A DNA stretch of 35,396 bases from an uncultured Lachnospiraceae bacterium (GCA_947591115.1 CANQCX010000002.1:1-35396); one strand, 5' to 3'; positions 17,346 to 27,903 are shown, numbered from the stretch's first letter. Made by a program: numbers and translations. The notes: generated from the letters alone by a model not told the origin.

Positions 17346-18128
17346 ATGGTTAATTGGAGCTTTTCGCTGCTTGATTTTGAATATTTTCTGCTGATACTGG
17401 TTCGGATTTCGGCGTTTGTCTTTGTAGCTCCTATTTACGGACAGACAGGAGTGCCGAACCGGACGAAGATCGGTCTGGCGCTGGTAGTGGCGCTGCTGCT
17501 GAATCAGGTGGTTGCGCATCCCGAACTGAATTATGACGGTGTGATCGGATATGCGGTCTGCGTGCTGAAAGAGCTGCTTACGGGTTTGTTCATCGGGTTT
17601 GCCGCATATATCTGTAATTCCATTATTTACCTTGCCGGAAATTTGATCGATATGGATATCGGCCTTTCTATGGCAACCGAATTTAATCCGGACAGCAACA
17701 TGCAGATCACGATCAGCGGTAATTTCTATTATTATCTGATCATGCTTTTGCTGATCGCCTCCGACATGCACGTCTATATTCTTCGGGCGCTTTGCGATTC
17801 TTTTTCGCTGGTTCCGATCGGAAAAGCGGTATTTGAGTGGGATCATCTGATGCGGTCGATGACGCGTTATATGGGAGATCTGATCGTCATCGGTTTTCGG
17901 ATTTTTTTGCCGGTATTTGCATGTATTATGATTTTAAACTGTATTCTCGGCGTCATGGCAAAGGTTGCTCCGCAGATGAACATGTTTTCCGTCGGAATAC
18001 AAATGAAGCTTCTGGTCGGACTTGCCGCAATTTTTTTGACGATTTTTCTGCTGCCGGGCGTGGCGGATTTTATCTTTAATGAGATCAAAACAATGATTGT
18101 TCTGATGATTGAAGGAATGTATGAGTAA
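17346..18128 (+). CDS. fliR: Flagellar type III secretion protein FliR
   Basis: 260 aa multi-TM; VPNRTKIGLALVVALLL...ATEFNPDSNMQITISGNFYYYLIMLLLIASDMHVYILRAL. Confidence 0.95.
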   Translation: MVNWSFSLLDFEYFLLILVRISAFVFVAPIYGQTGVPNRTKIGLALVVALLLNQVVAHPELNYDGVIGYAVCVLKELLTGLFIGFAAYICNSIIYLAGNLIDMDIGLSMATEFNPDSNMQITISGNFYYYLIMLLLIASDMHVYILRALCDSFSLVPIGKAVFEWDHLMRSMTRYMGDLIVIGFRIFLPVFACIMILNCILGVMAKVAPQMNMFSVGIQMKLLVGLAAIFLTIFLLPGVADFIFNEIKTMIVLMIEGMYE

Positions 18129-19257
18129 GGGAACTACGGTAGAAAACAGGTTGCGCTACCAACTGCAATGGTTTGCAAAAGACGGGGAGGGCGGCGAAAA
18201 AACGGAGCCGGCCACCCAGAAAAAATTAGAGGATGCAAGAAAAGAAGGCAAGGTGGCAAAGAGCAAGGAGCTGACCGCCGCCTTTGACCTGATCGTGCTT
18301 TTTCTGGTGCTGCGTTTTTTTCTTTCCTATGTGGGGGACAGCCTGCTTGGAATTTTTACTTATATTTACGGCGGAATGGCCGATTTTGCAAAGATCAACG
18401 CGGTAGGGTTGACAACGGCCACAGTATCCGCCCTGTTTCAGGAACTGATTACGGATTGGCTGTTGATCGTGCTGCCGTTTTTCATTTTTGGGGTAGTGAT
18501 TACGATGCTGGTCAGCATTGTTCAGGTCGGATGGAAGATTTCCGCAAAGCCGATGCAGCCGAAGATTTCCAAGTTTAATCCGATCAATGGATTTAAGCGG
18601 ATTTTTTCTAAGGACTCTCTTTTTGAGCTGCTCAAGTCGGTCATTAAGATCGGAGTCATTATCTATGTAGCGTATTCGTCGATTCGGAATGAAGTGGACG
18701 ATCTGTTTCTGCTCTATGATATTTCCCTGAATCAGGCGGTAAGTCTGGTAGGAGGGATCATCCTTGATACGGGACTGAAGATCAGTCTGGTCTATCTTGT
18801 GGTCGGGATTGTGGATTTTATCTATCAGAAGCGCAAGTTCAATGAAGACATGAAGATGACCAAACAGGAGGTCAAAGACGAGTATAAAAATACCGAAGGA
18901 GATCCGCAGATCAAAGGACAGCAGAGGCGCAGGATGCAGGAAGCCTCCCAGCGCCGTATGATGCAGGATGTCCCGAAGGCGGACGTGGTCATCACGAACC
19001 CGACGCATTTTGCGGCAGCGTTGAAGTACGATGCGAGCGAGAGTACGGCTCCGGTGCTGATCGCAAAAGGAGAAGATTATCTGGCGCTGAAAATAAAGGA
19101 AACCGCCAGAGAAAACGGAATTGAAGTAGTAGAAAATAAACCCCTTGCAAGAATGCTTTATTACAATGTCGATGTGGGTGCGGAAATACCGCCGGAGCTT
19201 TACCAGTCGGTTGCGGAGATTCTTGCAATGGTCTATCATATGAAAAATGCAGGATAA
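18121..19257 (+). CDS. flhB: Flagellar type III secretion switch protein FlhB
   Basis: Autocleavage motif NPTH in VVITNPTHFAAALKYD; GEKTEPATQKKLEDARKEGKVAKSKEL N-term. ATG 18121 preferred (overlaps fliR stop); the ORF track uses upstream TTG 18109. Confidence 0.96.
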   Translation: MSKGTTVENRLRYQLQWFAKDGEGGEKTEPATQKKLEDARKEGKVAKSKELTAAFDLIVLFLVLRFFLSYVGDSLLGIFTYIYGGMADFAKINAVGLTTATVSALFQELITDWLLIVLPFFIFGVVITMLVSIVQVGWKISAKPMQPKISKFNPINGFKRIFSKDSLFELLKSVIKIGVIIYVAYSSIRNEVDDLFLLYDISLNQAVSLVGGIILDTGLKISLVYLVVGIVDFIYQKRKFNEDMKMTKQEVKDEYKNTEGDPQIKGQQRRRMQEASQRRMMQDVPKADVVITNPTHFAAALKYDASESTAPVLIAKGEDYLALKIKETARENGIEVVENKPLARMLYYNVDVGAEIPPELYQSVAEILAMVYHMKNAG

Positions 19258-19281
19258 GGAAAAGAAAGGAGGCGCAGACGC

Positions 19282-21318
19282 ATGATCAAAAAAACAGATA
19301 TTGGCGTAGGAGCGTATTTGCTTTTTGCGGTTATCTTTTTTATCATTCCGATCCCGTCCATGCTTTTGGATATCATGCTGGCGCTGAACATTTCGATCGC
19401 CCTTATTATCCTGTTTAATGTGCTGTATGCAAAAGAAGTGCTGGATATGTCCTTTTTCCCGACGCTGCTTTTGTTTACCACGATATTTCGTATTTCCTTA
19501 AATGTGTCCTCGACGAGACTGATCCTTACGACCGGCGATCCGGGAAATGTAGTAAGGACATTTGGAAATTTCGTCGGAGGCGGAGATATTATCATCGGTG
19601 CAATTGTCTTTATTGTACTGATTTTGATCCAGTTTATCGTTATCAACAAAGGTTCGGAACGTGTATCGGAAGTAACCGCGCGTTTTACGCTGGATGCAAT
19701 GCCGGGAAAACAGATGGCAATTGATGCGGATCTGAATACCGGAGCCATCAACGATCGGGAGGCAAAGGAGCGGAGAGAAAAGATCCAGAAGGAATCCAGC
19801 TTCTTCGGCTCTATGGACGGTGCGACAAAGTACGTAAAGGGAGATGCAACGGCAGGTCTGATCATTACGTTTATCAATCTGGCGGGCGGTACGGCAATGG
19901 GCGTCTTGAATCAGGGACTTTCTTTTGCCGAGGCGATACAGCAATTCGGAATTCTGACGATTGGCGACGGTCTGGTTTCCCAGATCCCGTCTCTTTTGAT
20001 TTCGCTCTCAACCGGTATTCTGGTAACGAAGGGCTCGAATGAAGCGGATTTTTCCGGCGTGCTGGTAAAGCAGCTTTTCGGCGTTCCGCAGGTATTGTAT
20101 TTAGTCGGCAGCGTGCTGATTTTTCTGGGTATCTTTACTCCGCTGGAATGGTGGCTGTTTTTGGGACTGGGACTTGTGTTTCTCATTACCGGAAGAACCA
20201 TCCGCAATTCCATTGGGGAAGAGCATATTGAGGAGGAGGTACAGCAGGCGGAATCCGAAGCGGAGGAGATCCGGAAACCCGAAAATGTCGTTTCGCTCCT
20301 TCAGGTGGATCCGATCGAGCTGGAATTCGGTTACGGAATCATTCCTTTGGCGGACGTCAATCAGGGCGGAGATCTGCTCGACCGCGTCGTTATGATCCGG
20401 CGGCAGATTGCATTAGAGCTTGGTACGGTAGTTCCGATCATCCGTCTGCGCGATAATATCCAGTTGAATCCGAATCAGTATATTATCAAGATCAAAGGCA
20501 TTCAGGTTACGGAAGGAGAAATTCTATTCGACCATTACATGGCGATGAATCCGGGATATGTAGAGGAGGAAATTACCGGAATCCCGACGTTTGAACCGTC
20601 GTTCCACCTTCCGGCGATCTGGATTACGGAAAGCCAGAGAGAGCGTGCGGAAAGTCTGGGTTATACGGTTGTGGATCCGCCGTCGATCATTGCAACTCAT
20701 CTGACGGAAGTGATCCGGACGCATATCGCGGAGCTTTTGACGCGTCAGGATGTACAGAATCTGGTCAATAATTTAAAAGAATCCAATCCGGTGCTGGTGG
20801 ACGAGCTGATACCAAAACTTCTGGGACTTGGAGAAGTACAAAAGGTTCTGCAGAATCTTTTAGAGGAAGGAATTTCCATTCGAGATCTGCTTACGATTTT
20901 TGAAACGCTGGCGGATCATGCGCAGACGACGCGTGATACGGATGTATTGACGGAGTATACAAGGCAGAGCTTAAAGCGGGCGATTTCCAGCAAGTATTTT
21001 CCGGCAAACGAAACGACCAGCGTCGTTACGCTCGATCCGAAGGTGGAGCAGGAGATCATGTCTTCGGTAAAACAGACGGAGCAGGGCGCGTATTTGACTA
21101 TGGATCCGGAAAAGACAAGGGTAATCATGGAGTCTGTGGAAACAGAGATCGGAAAGCTGGAAAATCTTGGAAAAAGCGCGATTATCATTACTTCGCCGAT
21201 CGTGCGGATGTATTTCAAAAAACTTACCGAGGATTACTTTAAGGATTTAATTGTGGTATCATATAATGAAGTGGACTCGAATGTAGAACTACAATCAGTT
21301 GGGATGGTGACAGCATAA
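19282..21318 (+). CDS. flhA: Flagellar type III secretion gate protein FlhA
   Basis: 678 aa; FRISLNVSSTRLIL, RFTLDAMPGKQMAIDADLNTGAINDREAKERREKIQKESSFFGSMDGATKYVKGDA. Confidence 0.98.
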   Translation: MIKKTDIGVGAYLLFAVIFFIIPIPSMLLDIMLALNISIALIILFNVLYAKEVLDMSFFPTLLLFTTIFRISLNVSSTRLILTTGDPGNVVRTFGNFVGGGDIIIGAIVFIVLILIQFIVINKGSERVSEVTARFTLDAMPGKQMAIDADLNTGAINDREAKERREKIQKESSFFGSMDGATKYVKGDATAGLIITFINLAGGTAMGVLNQGLSFAEAIQQFGILTIGDGLVSQIPSLLISLSTGILVTKGSNEADFSGVLVKQLFGVPQVLYLVGSVLIFLGIFTPLEWWLFLGLGLVFLITGRTIRNSIGEEHIEEEVQQAESEAEEIRKPENVVSLLQVDPIELEFGYGIIPLADVNQGGDLLDRVVMIRRQIALELGTVVPIIRLRDNIQLNPNQYIIKIKGIQVTEGEILFDHYMAMNPGYVEEEITGIPTFEPSFHLPAIWITESQRERAESLGYTVVDPPSIIATHLTEVIRTHIAELLTRQDVQNLVNNLKESNPVLVDELIPKLLGLGEVQKVLQNLLEEGISIRDLLTIFETLADHAQTTRDTDVLTEYTRQSLKRAISSKYFPANETTSVVTLDPKVEQEIMSSVKQTEQGAYLTMDPEKTRVIMESVETEIGKLENLGKSAIIITSPIVRMYFKKLTEDYFKDLIVVSYNEVDSNVELQSVGMVTA

Positions 21319-22599
21319 ATGACGATTAACAAATTTCAGGGAAAAACAAAAGAAGAGGCGATCGAAAAAGCAAAAGAGGAATTCGGACCGAATGCCGTAA
21401 TCATGAATGTCAAAGAGGTAAAGCCGAAGGGACTTTTCCGCGCGTTTAAAAGCTCGACCTACGAAGTGACCGCAGCGATGGAAGAAAAAGAAAGCTTTGT
21501 CAATCCGCTTGGCTCCATACAGCCTGCGAAGAAACTGCATGAGAGCATCAATCTGGCGGCGGACGGCCCGATTGAAATCCCGAAGCCGCAGAGACTGACA
21601 GAGACGATCGCAGCCATCCAGAAGTCGCGCGAGGAAGCCGCAGCAATGGAAAAAGAAAAGAATCCGCAGCGGGATCCGGAAGAAGAAAACAATATTGAAA
21701 AACGTCTGGAAAATCTTTCCAGTATGCTGGAGCAAAAGCTGGGGACTGCCGCGAAGGGAAACGCGGCGGCAAAGGAGGAGGAGATCGCGCATACGCCTTC
21801 TTCCGAGGAACTGAATTTTGTCCGCATTTTATACAGTACGCTTTTAAAGAACGAAGTAAATGAAAAATACGTCAATCAGATTCTGGATGAAACGGAAAAA
21901 TTTATCCGTCCGGGAAACAGCGTAGATACGATCCTTTCCAACATATACCAGAAGCTGATCCTGCGCTTTGGCCGTCCGAATACGATCGAACTTACCGGAA
22001 ATAAGCCGCGCGTCGTATTTTTTATCGGACCGACCGGCGTAGGGAAAACCACAACGATCGCCAAGATCGCTTCCCGTTATAAGGTAGAGCATAACTGCAA
22101 AGTGGCATTTATTACGGCGGACACCTACCGGATCGCGGCGACCGAACAGCTTCGTGTTTATGCCAATATTTTAGATGCGCCGATGTCTATCGTCTATTCG
22201 GCGGAAGAATTAAACGCCGCGATCGAAAGAGTCGGCAGCTATGATCTGGTGTTTGTCGATACGGCGGGATTTTCCCATAAAAACGCAGAACAGAGGGAAG
22301 ATGTCAAGAAGCTGATCGCAGGTCTTGACGAGCAGTATGAAAAAGAGGTTTATCTGGTATTAAGCGCAACGACAAAATACAATGATCTTCAGGAGATCGT
22401 AGATATTTATCATGAGATCAGCGATTATAAACTGATCTTTACCAAACTGGACGAAACGACTTCCTATGGAAACATCTTAAATATCAAGCTGTATTCCGGA
22501 GCGGATCTTTCTTATGTGACGAACGGGCAGAGCGTACCGGATGATATTGAGATTTTTGAAACACAAAAGATAGTGAAGCAGTTGTTAGGAGGCAGGTAA
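21319..22599 (+). CDS. flhF: SRP-type GTPase FlhF
   Basis: FIGPTGVGKTTTIAKIASRY, ADTYRIAATEQLRVYANI, DLVFVDTAGFSHKN. Confidence 0.96.
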   Translation: MTINKFQGKTKEEAIEKAKEEFGPNAVIMNVKEVKPKGLFRAFKSSTYEVTAAMEEKESFVNPLGSIQPAKKLHESINLAADGPIEIPKPQRLTETIAAIQKSREEAAAMEKEKNPQRDPEEENNIEKRLENLSSMLEQKLGTAAKGNAAAKEEEIAHTPSSEELNFVRILYSTLLKNEVNEKYVNQILDETEKFIRPGNSVDTILSNIYQKLILRFGRPNTIELTGNKPRVVFFIGPTGVGKTTTIAKIASRYKVEHNCKVAFITADTYRIAATEQLRVYANILDAPMSIVYSAEELNAAIERVGSYDLVFVDTAGFSHKNAEQREDVKKLIAGLDEQYEKEVYLVLSATTKYNDLQEIVDIYHEISDYKLIFTKLDETTSYGNILNIKLYSGADLSYVTNGQSVPDDIEIFETQKIVKQLLGGR

Positions 22600-22603
22600 C
22601 GCA

Positions 22604-23491
22604 ATGGATCAGGCACAACCGCTTAGGAACGTAATAAAAAAGAAAAAAGACACGCCTGAATGCAGCGCCCGAGTGATCACGATTACCAGCGGAAAGGGAG
22701 GAGTCGGAAAATCCAATCTGGCTGTGAATCTTGCAGTCCAACTGCGAAAAGCAGGGAAAAAAGTCATCATACTGGATGCGGATTTCGGTCTTGCAAATAT
22801 TGAAGTCATGTTTGGAGCGGTTCCGAAATATAATCTTTCCGACCTGATCTATCAGGGAAAGGGAATTCAGGAGATCATTACCGAAGGTCCGATGGACATC
22901 GGATTTATTTCCGGAGGTTCCGGAATTATCGGTTTAAATAATCTTTTTCATGACCAGATCATGTATCTGATCAAATCCATCGGGGAATTAAATGATCTGG
23001 CGGATTACATATTAATCGATACCGGAGCGGGAATTTCCGATCAGGTTCTGGAATTTGTACTGGCAAGTCCGGAGGTGCTTCTTGTGACGACGCCGGATCC
23101 GAGTTCGCTGACCGATGCGTATTCGCTGGTCAAGGCGCTCTACCGGAATCCGAATTTTGTACCGGAGGAAATGACCATTCATGTGGTTTCCAACAAAGTA
23201 GCATCCAAAGAAGACGGCCACGCGGTTTACCGGAAATTAAATTCCGTCGTTGCCCAGTTTCTTCATGGAAATGTGGATTATCTGGGAATGGTTCCTCAGG
23301 ATGCGGCATTGGAGCATTCGGTAAGGCAGCAAAAGATCGTGTCGTTAAATGATCCGAATTCCAGCTCCGCGAAAGCGTTTGAACGGCTGACGAAAAACCT
23401 GATGTCCGGTTCTACGGAAACCGAGGCGCCGAAGCGGGGGATTACGCAGATATTTACAAGTTTATTGACACGAAGAAAAAACTGGGAGTAA
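22604..23491 (+). CDS. flhG: MinD/ParA-family flagellar number regulator FlhG (YlxH)
   Basis: Deviant Walker A ITSGKGGVGKSNLAVNLAVQL; DADFGLANIEVMFG; follows flhF. Confidence 0.94.
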   Translation: MDQAQPLRNVIKKKKDTPECSARVITITSGKGGVGKSNLAVNLAVQLRKAGKKVIILDADFGLANIEVMFGAVPKYNLSDLIYQGKGIQEIITEGPMDIGFISGGSGIIGLNNLFHDQIMYLIKSIGELNDLADYILIDTGAGISDQVLEFVLASPEVLLVTTPDPSSLTDAYSLVKALYRNPNFVPEEMTIHVVSNKVASKEDGHAVYRKLNSVVAQFLHGNVDYLGMVPQDAALEHSVRQQKIVSLNDPNSSSAKAFERLTKNLMSGSTETEAPKRGITQIFTSLLTRRKNWE

Positions 23492-23495
23492 AAAT

Positions 23496-24239
23496 ATGAC
23501 AATAAGCGATTTAACAAAACCGGGAGATAAGATCGACGTCCGGTTGTTTCAGGAACAACAAAGGGAGCAGAATAAAGGAGAAGCGGCAGTTGTTTACAAA
23601 AGCAGCGTTTACGATCTGGGAAACGACGGCACGATCGAGATCGGGATGCCGACCGAGAACGGAAAAGTCGTTCTGTTTCAGGTGGGAATGCGTCTGAACC
23701 TGCTGTTTTATACCTCCAAAGGCATGTATACCTGTTTTGGCAGGGTAAAAGACCGCTATAAAAAGAGTGCGGTTCCCCTGCTTCTGATTGCAGTCGAGAC
23801 GGAGCCGGAAAAATTCCAAAGAAGAGAGTTTTTCCGGATTGAATGCTCGCTGGATATGCAGTTTTACCGTATTTCCGAGGAAACGGCGGCGCTGGAAACG
23901 ACCAATGAGCTGATTCAGGCTATCCGCAGACCGGAATTTGATCAGGAGCCGCAGCGCGCGCGGATCATGGACATCAGCGGCGGCGGGATCCGTTTTGTGT
24001 CGGAGGAGTGTTTGGAACCGGACGCTTATATTCTGGCGGCAATCCGGCTTCGGAATCCGAAAATGGATCAGTTGTTTTATCTGGTTACGCAGATCATCGC
24101 ATCGGGAGAGTCTCCGAACAGCAAAGATCATTACGTTCACAGGTGCAAATTTATTTTTAAAGACTTAAAAGACCGCGAGATAATCGTTCGCTATGTGTTT
24201 GAAGAAGAGCGAAAACTTCGAAAAAAGGAAAATGGGTGA
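23496..24239 (+). CDS. YcgR/YpfA-like PilZ-domain c-di-GMP effector
   Basis: N-terminal YcgR-like domain and PilZ motifs QRREFFRIECSLDMQFY and RIMDISGGGIRFVSEE. Confidence 0.9.
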   Translation: MTISDLTKPGDKIDVRLFQEQQREQNKGEAAVVYKSSVYDLGNDGTIEIGMPTENGKVVLFQVGMRLNLLFYTSKGMYTCFGRVKDRYKKSAVPLLLIAVETEPEKFQRREFFRIECSLDMQFYRISEETAALETTNELIQAIRRPEFDQEPQRARIMDISGGGIRFVSEECLEPDAYILAAIRLRNPKMDQLFYLVTQIIASGESPNSKDHYVHRCKFIFKDLKDREIIVRYVFEEERKLRKKENG

Positions 24240-24243
24240 TAAA

Positions 24244-25335
24244 ATGAAGAAAAACATTTTAGTAGTTGATGATTCTGCACTCATGAGAAGGGTTCTCTGT
24301 GATATAATCAATTCAGATCGTACATTTCAGGCAACGGATGTCTGCAGGGATGGTCTGGAAGCATATGAGAAGCTGAAAACAAAGTCGTATGACGGCGTGA
24401 TTTTGGACGTCAATATGCCAAGGATGGACGGCCTGCAGCTGCTGGAACGATTACAGAAAGAGAATATCAAGGCCAATGTGATCATGGTCAGCACGCTTAC
24501 CTCAAGCGACGCGCAGGTTACCATTCTGGCAATGGAGCGGGGCGCGATCGACTTTGTAACCAAGCCGACCAATATCATAGAGGCTAAGGGAGAGGATTTC
24601 CGGAAGAACCTGCTTTCGGTTCTGGAAGCGGTATTTTCCACCAGAACATATGTCAGGAGCACGCGGCCGGCGCCGGTCAGGACGCAGCCGGAGGCTTCGG
24701 AGGGACCTGCCAAAACCGCGCCGCCGTTTAAGAAGCTGAACGCGGCAGGAGCAAAGAACAGGCTGGTTGCGCTGGCATGTTCCACAGGCGGCCCGAAAGC
24801 GCTTCAGGATGTGATCCCGTATCTTCCGAAGGAAATGAACGCGCCGATGGTTCTGGTTCAGCATATGCCGACAGGTTTTACCAAGTCGATGGCGGAACGT
24901 CTGGACGAGATCAGCGAGATTTCCGTCAAGGAAGCGGAAGAAGGCGATGTGCTGGAAAAAGGGCATATCTACATTGCGCCCGGAGGAAAGCACATGGAGG
25001 TCAAAAAGAAACCGAACGGAACGCATGTCATTGCACTAAACGACATGCCGGCGATCGGAGGATTGAAGCCATGCGCAAACGTAATGTTTGACTCCCTGTC
25101 CCAGACGGGATTTGATGAGATCGTCTGCGTTGTTCTGACCGGAATGGGAGCGGACGGAACCAATGGGATCCTCTCTCTTGGAAAGCACAAACCGATTCAT
25201 GTAATTGCACAGGACGCACAAACATGCGTGGTATACGGAATGCCAAAGGTGGTTGCGGAAGCCGGAGTGGTAGACGAAGTAGTCCCATTAAAAGAAGTTG
25301 CCAAAACAATCATTAAGAATGTGGGGGTAAAGTAA
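24244..25335 (+). CDS. cheB: Chemotaxis protein-glutamate methylesterase CheB
   Basis: Receiver domain ILVVDDSALMRRVL + CheB catalytic motifs ALACSTGGPKALQ, VLVQHMPTGFTKSMAERLD, VVLTGMGADG. ATG 24244 preferred over track start 24193, which lies inside the PilZ gene. Confidence 0.95.
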   Translation: MKKNILVVDDSALMRRVLCDIINSDRTFQATDVCRDGLEAYEKLKTKSYDGVILDVNMPRMDGLQLLERLQKENIKANVIMVSTLTSSDAQVTILAMERGAIDFVTKPTNIIEAKGEDFRKNLLSVLEAVFSTRTYVRSTRPAPVRTQPEASEGPAKTAPPFKKLNAAGAKNRLVALACSTGGPKALQDVIPYLPKEMNAPMVLVQHMPTGFTKSMAERLDEISEISVKEAEEGDVLEKGHIYIAPGGKHMEVKKKPNGTHVIALNDMPAIGGLKPCANVMFDSLSQTGFDEIVCVVLTGMGADGTNGILSLGKHKPIHVIAQDAQTCVVYGMPKVVAEAGVVDEVVPLKEVAKTIIKNVGVK

Positions 25336-25336
25336 G

Positions 25337-27412
25337 ATGGATGTAAGCCAGTATCTTGAGATTTTTATTGACGAAAGCGGAGAGCATTTGCAGACGTTAA
25401 GCGACTGTATCATGACTCTCGAAAAGGAACCGGACAACAAGGATACGATCAACGAGGTGTTTCGTGCCGCCCATTCTTTAAAAGGAATGGCGGGTACCAT
25501 GGGCTTTAAGCGGATGCAGCATCTGACGCACGACATGGAAAACGTATTTCAGGAAGTCCGGAGTGACAAAATTCAGGTAGACAGCTCCATGATCGACCTT
25601 TTGTTTGAGTGCTTGAGCGCGATCGAGGGTTATCTGGACAATATCAAAGCGACTTCGGACGAAGGTACGGAAGACAACGAACTGATCATCAAGGAGCTGA
25701 ACGACTTTATCGCCAAAGCGAAGGGCGAGGCGGTTGAAAGCGCGCCAAAAGAAAGCGCGGCGGAGGAAAAACCGAAGGAGAGCGACGGCTCATTTAAAAA
25801 ATTTGAATTGAGCGACACTGAAAAGAAAACGGTTGCGGGAGCCAGAGAAGGCGGCAGCCATATTTACGGAATGACGGTTTATGTAGAAAAGGACTGCCTG
25901 TTAAAAGCGGCAAGAGCGTTTTTGGTATTCCGCGCGGTAGAGGAATTCGGTCAGATCGTTGTATACCGTCCGAGTTCTCAGGATGTTGAGGATGAAAAAT
26001 TCGATCTGGATTTCAGCTTTTATATCGCATCTACGGAACCGTTAGATAAGATCGAAGCAGCGGCAAAGAACGTGTCCGAGATAGAAAAGGTCATCAGTCT
26101 GGAAATCGAAGAAGAAAAAACGGAAGCAGCAGAAAGCGCGCCGGCAAGTACGGAAAGCAAATCCGCGGCAGCCGCAAGCGCACCGGCAAAAACGGCGGCT
26201 GCACCGAAAGCGGCGGCTCCGGCAGCGAAGAAACAGACGGCAGGGAAACCGGCGACCAACCGGACGGTACGTGTGGATATCGAAAAACTCGATGCATTGA
26301 TGAATCAGGTTTCCGAGCTGATCATCGCAAAGAACAGTCTGGTATCCATCAGTTCGACGGAGGGCGGCAATTTTGCCAGTCAGGGATTCCATGAGCAGAT
26401 CGAGTATCTGGAGCGGATTACGACCAGTCTGCATGAGTCGGTCATGAAAGTCCGGATGGTCCCGATTGAAAATGTTGTCAACAAGTTCCCTCGTATGATC
26501 CGAGACCTGTCCAGAACGCTGAACAAGAAAATGGAACTGGTTATGACCGGTGAAGATACAGAGCTGGATCGTACTGTAGTCGATCAGATCGGCGATCCGC
26601 TGCAGCATTTGCTCCGTAATTCCGCCGACCATGGTCTGGAAGACGCGGCGCTTCGTGCCCAGAGAGGCAAGCCGGAGGTCGGAAATATCTTCTTAAACGC
26701 TTATCAGGAAGGAAACAACGTTATCATTCAGGTTGGCGACGATGGTAACGGTATCGATACCGAGGCGGTTAAGAACAAAGCGGTAGAACGTGGAATCATC
26801 ACTCCGGAGCAGGCGGAGGCCATGAGCCAGAAGGAAATCGTCAATCTTTTGTTCATGCCGAGCTTTTCTATGGCCAAGAAGATTACGGACATTTCCGGAC
26901 GAGGCGTTGGTTTGGACGTTGTAAAATCCGGCATCGAGCAGCTTGGCGGCGATGTGGAGGTAAAGACCAAGCTGGGAGAAGGAACGACCTTTACGGTACG
27001 TCTGCCGCTTACCCTTGCGATCATTCAGGCTTTGATGGTAGAAGTCCGCGATGAAAAATACGCGATCGCGCTGGGTTCGATCTCCAATATCGAAGATATT
27101 CCGGTCAAAGAGATCAAATATGTTCAGGCAAAAGAAGTAATTCATCTGCGCGGAAGCGTGATTCCGCTGATTCGTCTGGATCAGATCTTGGATATTGAGC
27201 CGAGGGAGGAAGAACCGGAGAGCTTAACCGTCGTAATCGTAAAACGCGGCGACAGTCAGGCAGGTCTTGTTGTCGATAACCTGATGGGACAGCAGGAAAT
27301 CGTTATTAAATCATTAGGCAAATACATCAACGGCAACAAGTTAATCAGTGGCGCTACGATCTTAGGCGACGGCGAAGTGGCCCTGATTCTGGATGTAAAC
27401 ACTCTGATGTAA
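25337..27412 (+). CDS. cheA: Chemotaxis histidine kinase CheA
   Basis: HPt EVFRAAHSLKGMAGTMGF; P2-like domain; Ala-rich linker; LLRNSADHGLE, GDDGNGID, DISGRGVGLDVVK; CheW-like C-term. Confidence 0.97.
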   Translation: MDVSQYLEIFIDESGEHLQTLSDCIMTLEKEPDNKDTINEVFRAAHSLKGMAGTMGFKRMQHLTHDMENVFQEVRSDKIQVDSSMIDLLFECLSAIEGYLDNIKATSDEGTEDNELIIKELNDFIAKAKGEAVESAPKESAAEEKPKESDGSFKKFELSDTEKKTVAGAREGGSHIYGMTVYVEKDCLLKAARAFLVFRAVEEFGQIVVYRPSSQDVEDEKFDLDFSFYIASTEPLDKIEAAAKNVSEIEKVISLEIEEEKTEAAESAPASTESKSAAAASAPAKTAAAPKAAAPAAKKQTAGKPATNRTVRVDIEKLDALMNQVSELIIAKNSLVSISSTEGGNFASQGFHEQIEYLERITTSLHESVMKVRMVPIENVVNKFPRMIRDLSRTLNKKMELVMTGEDTELDRTVVDQIGDPLQHLLRNSADHGLEDAALRAQRGKPEVGNIFLNAYQEGNNVIIQVGDDGNGIDTEAVKNKAVERGIITPEQAEAMSQKEIVNLLFMPSFSMAKKITDISGRGVGLDVVKSGIEQLGGDVEVKTKLGEGTTFTVRLPLTLAIIQALMVEVRDEKYAIALGSISNIEDIPVKEIKYVQAKEVIHLRGSVIPLIRLDQILDIEPREEEPESLTVVIVKRGDSQAGLVVDNLMGQQEIVIKSLGKYINGNKLISGATILGDGEVALILDVNTLM

Positions 27413-27427
27413 CGGGGGGAGAAGAAC

Positions 27428-27895
27428 ATGGCTGAGAATAAAGTTGAGATTATTGAAAAAAGCACAAAGCAGTACATAGTAGTCCAGATCGGGAGTGAAA
27501 AATACGGGATCGACATCGGATACGTCGATAACATCGTCCGTATGCAGAAGATTACCAGAGTGCCGAAGGCGCAGGTTTATTTTAAGGGAATTATCAATCT
27601 GCGAGGCGAGATCGTTCCGGTAATGAGCATCCGTACCAAGATGGGACTGGACGACGATGTGTTTACCAATGCATCCCGTATTATTATCTTAAAGATTGAA
27701 GACCGCGGCGCGCTCGGCGTGATTGTGGATGAGGTTTGCGAGGTAGTAACCTTATCCGAAGATGAAATTGACCGTTCCGCTGTCAGCGCAAATAATGCAA
27801 AGGACAATTTCATCAATGGAATCGGGAAAAACGGAGACGCATTGATCTCCCTGTTTGAGATTAATGCCATTATTGATGAACGGGAAAATGCATAA
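27428..27895 (+). CDS. cheW: Chemotaxis adaptor CheW
   Basis: VVQIGSEKYGIDIGYVDNIVR...FKGIINLRGEIVPVMSIRTKMGL...LGVIVDEVCEVVTL. Confidence 0.96.
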   Translation: MAENKVEIIEKSTKQYIVVQIGSEKYGIDIGYVDNIVRMQKITRVPKAQVYFKGIINLRGEIVPVMSIRTKMGLDDDVFTNASRIIILKIEDRGALGVIVDEVCEVVTLSEDEIDRSAVSANNAKDNFINGIGKNGDALISLFEINAIIDERENA

Positions 27896-27903
27896 AAAAA
27901 GCG

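Noticed and set aside
18226-19239. 337-aa minus-strand ORF opposite flhB
   Set aside because: Fully antisense to a strongly supported gene, no RBS or recognisable domain, basic and low-plausibility composition; an open antisense frame caused by codon bias.
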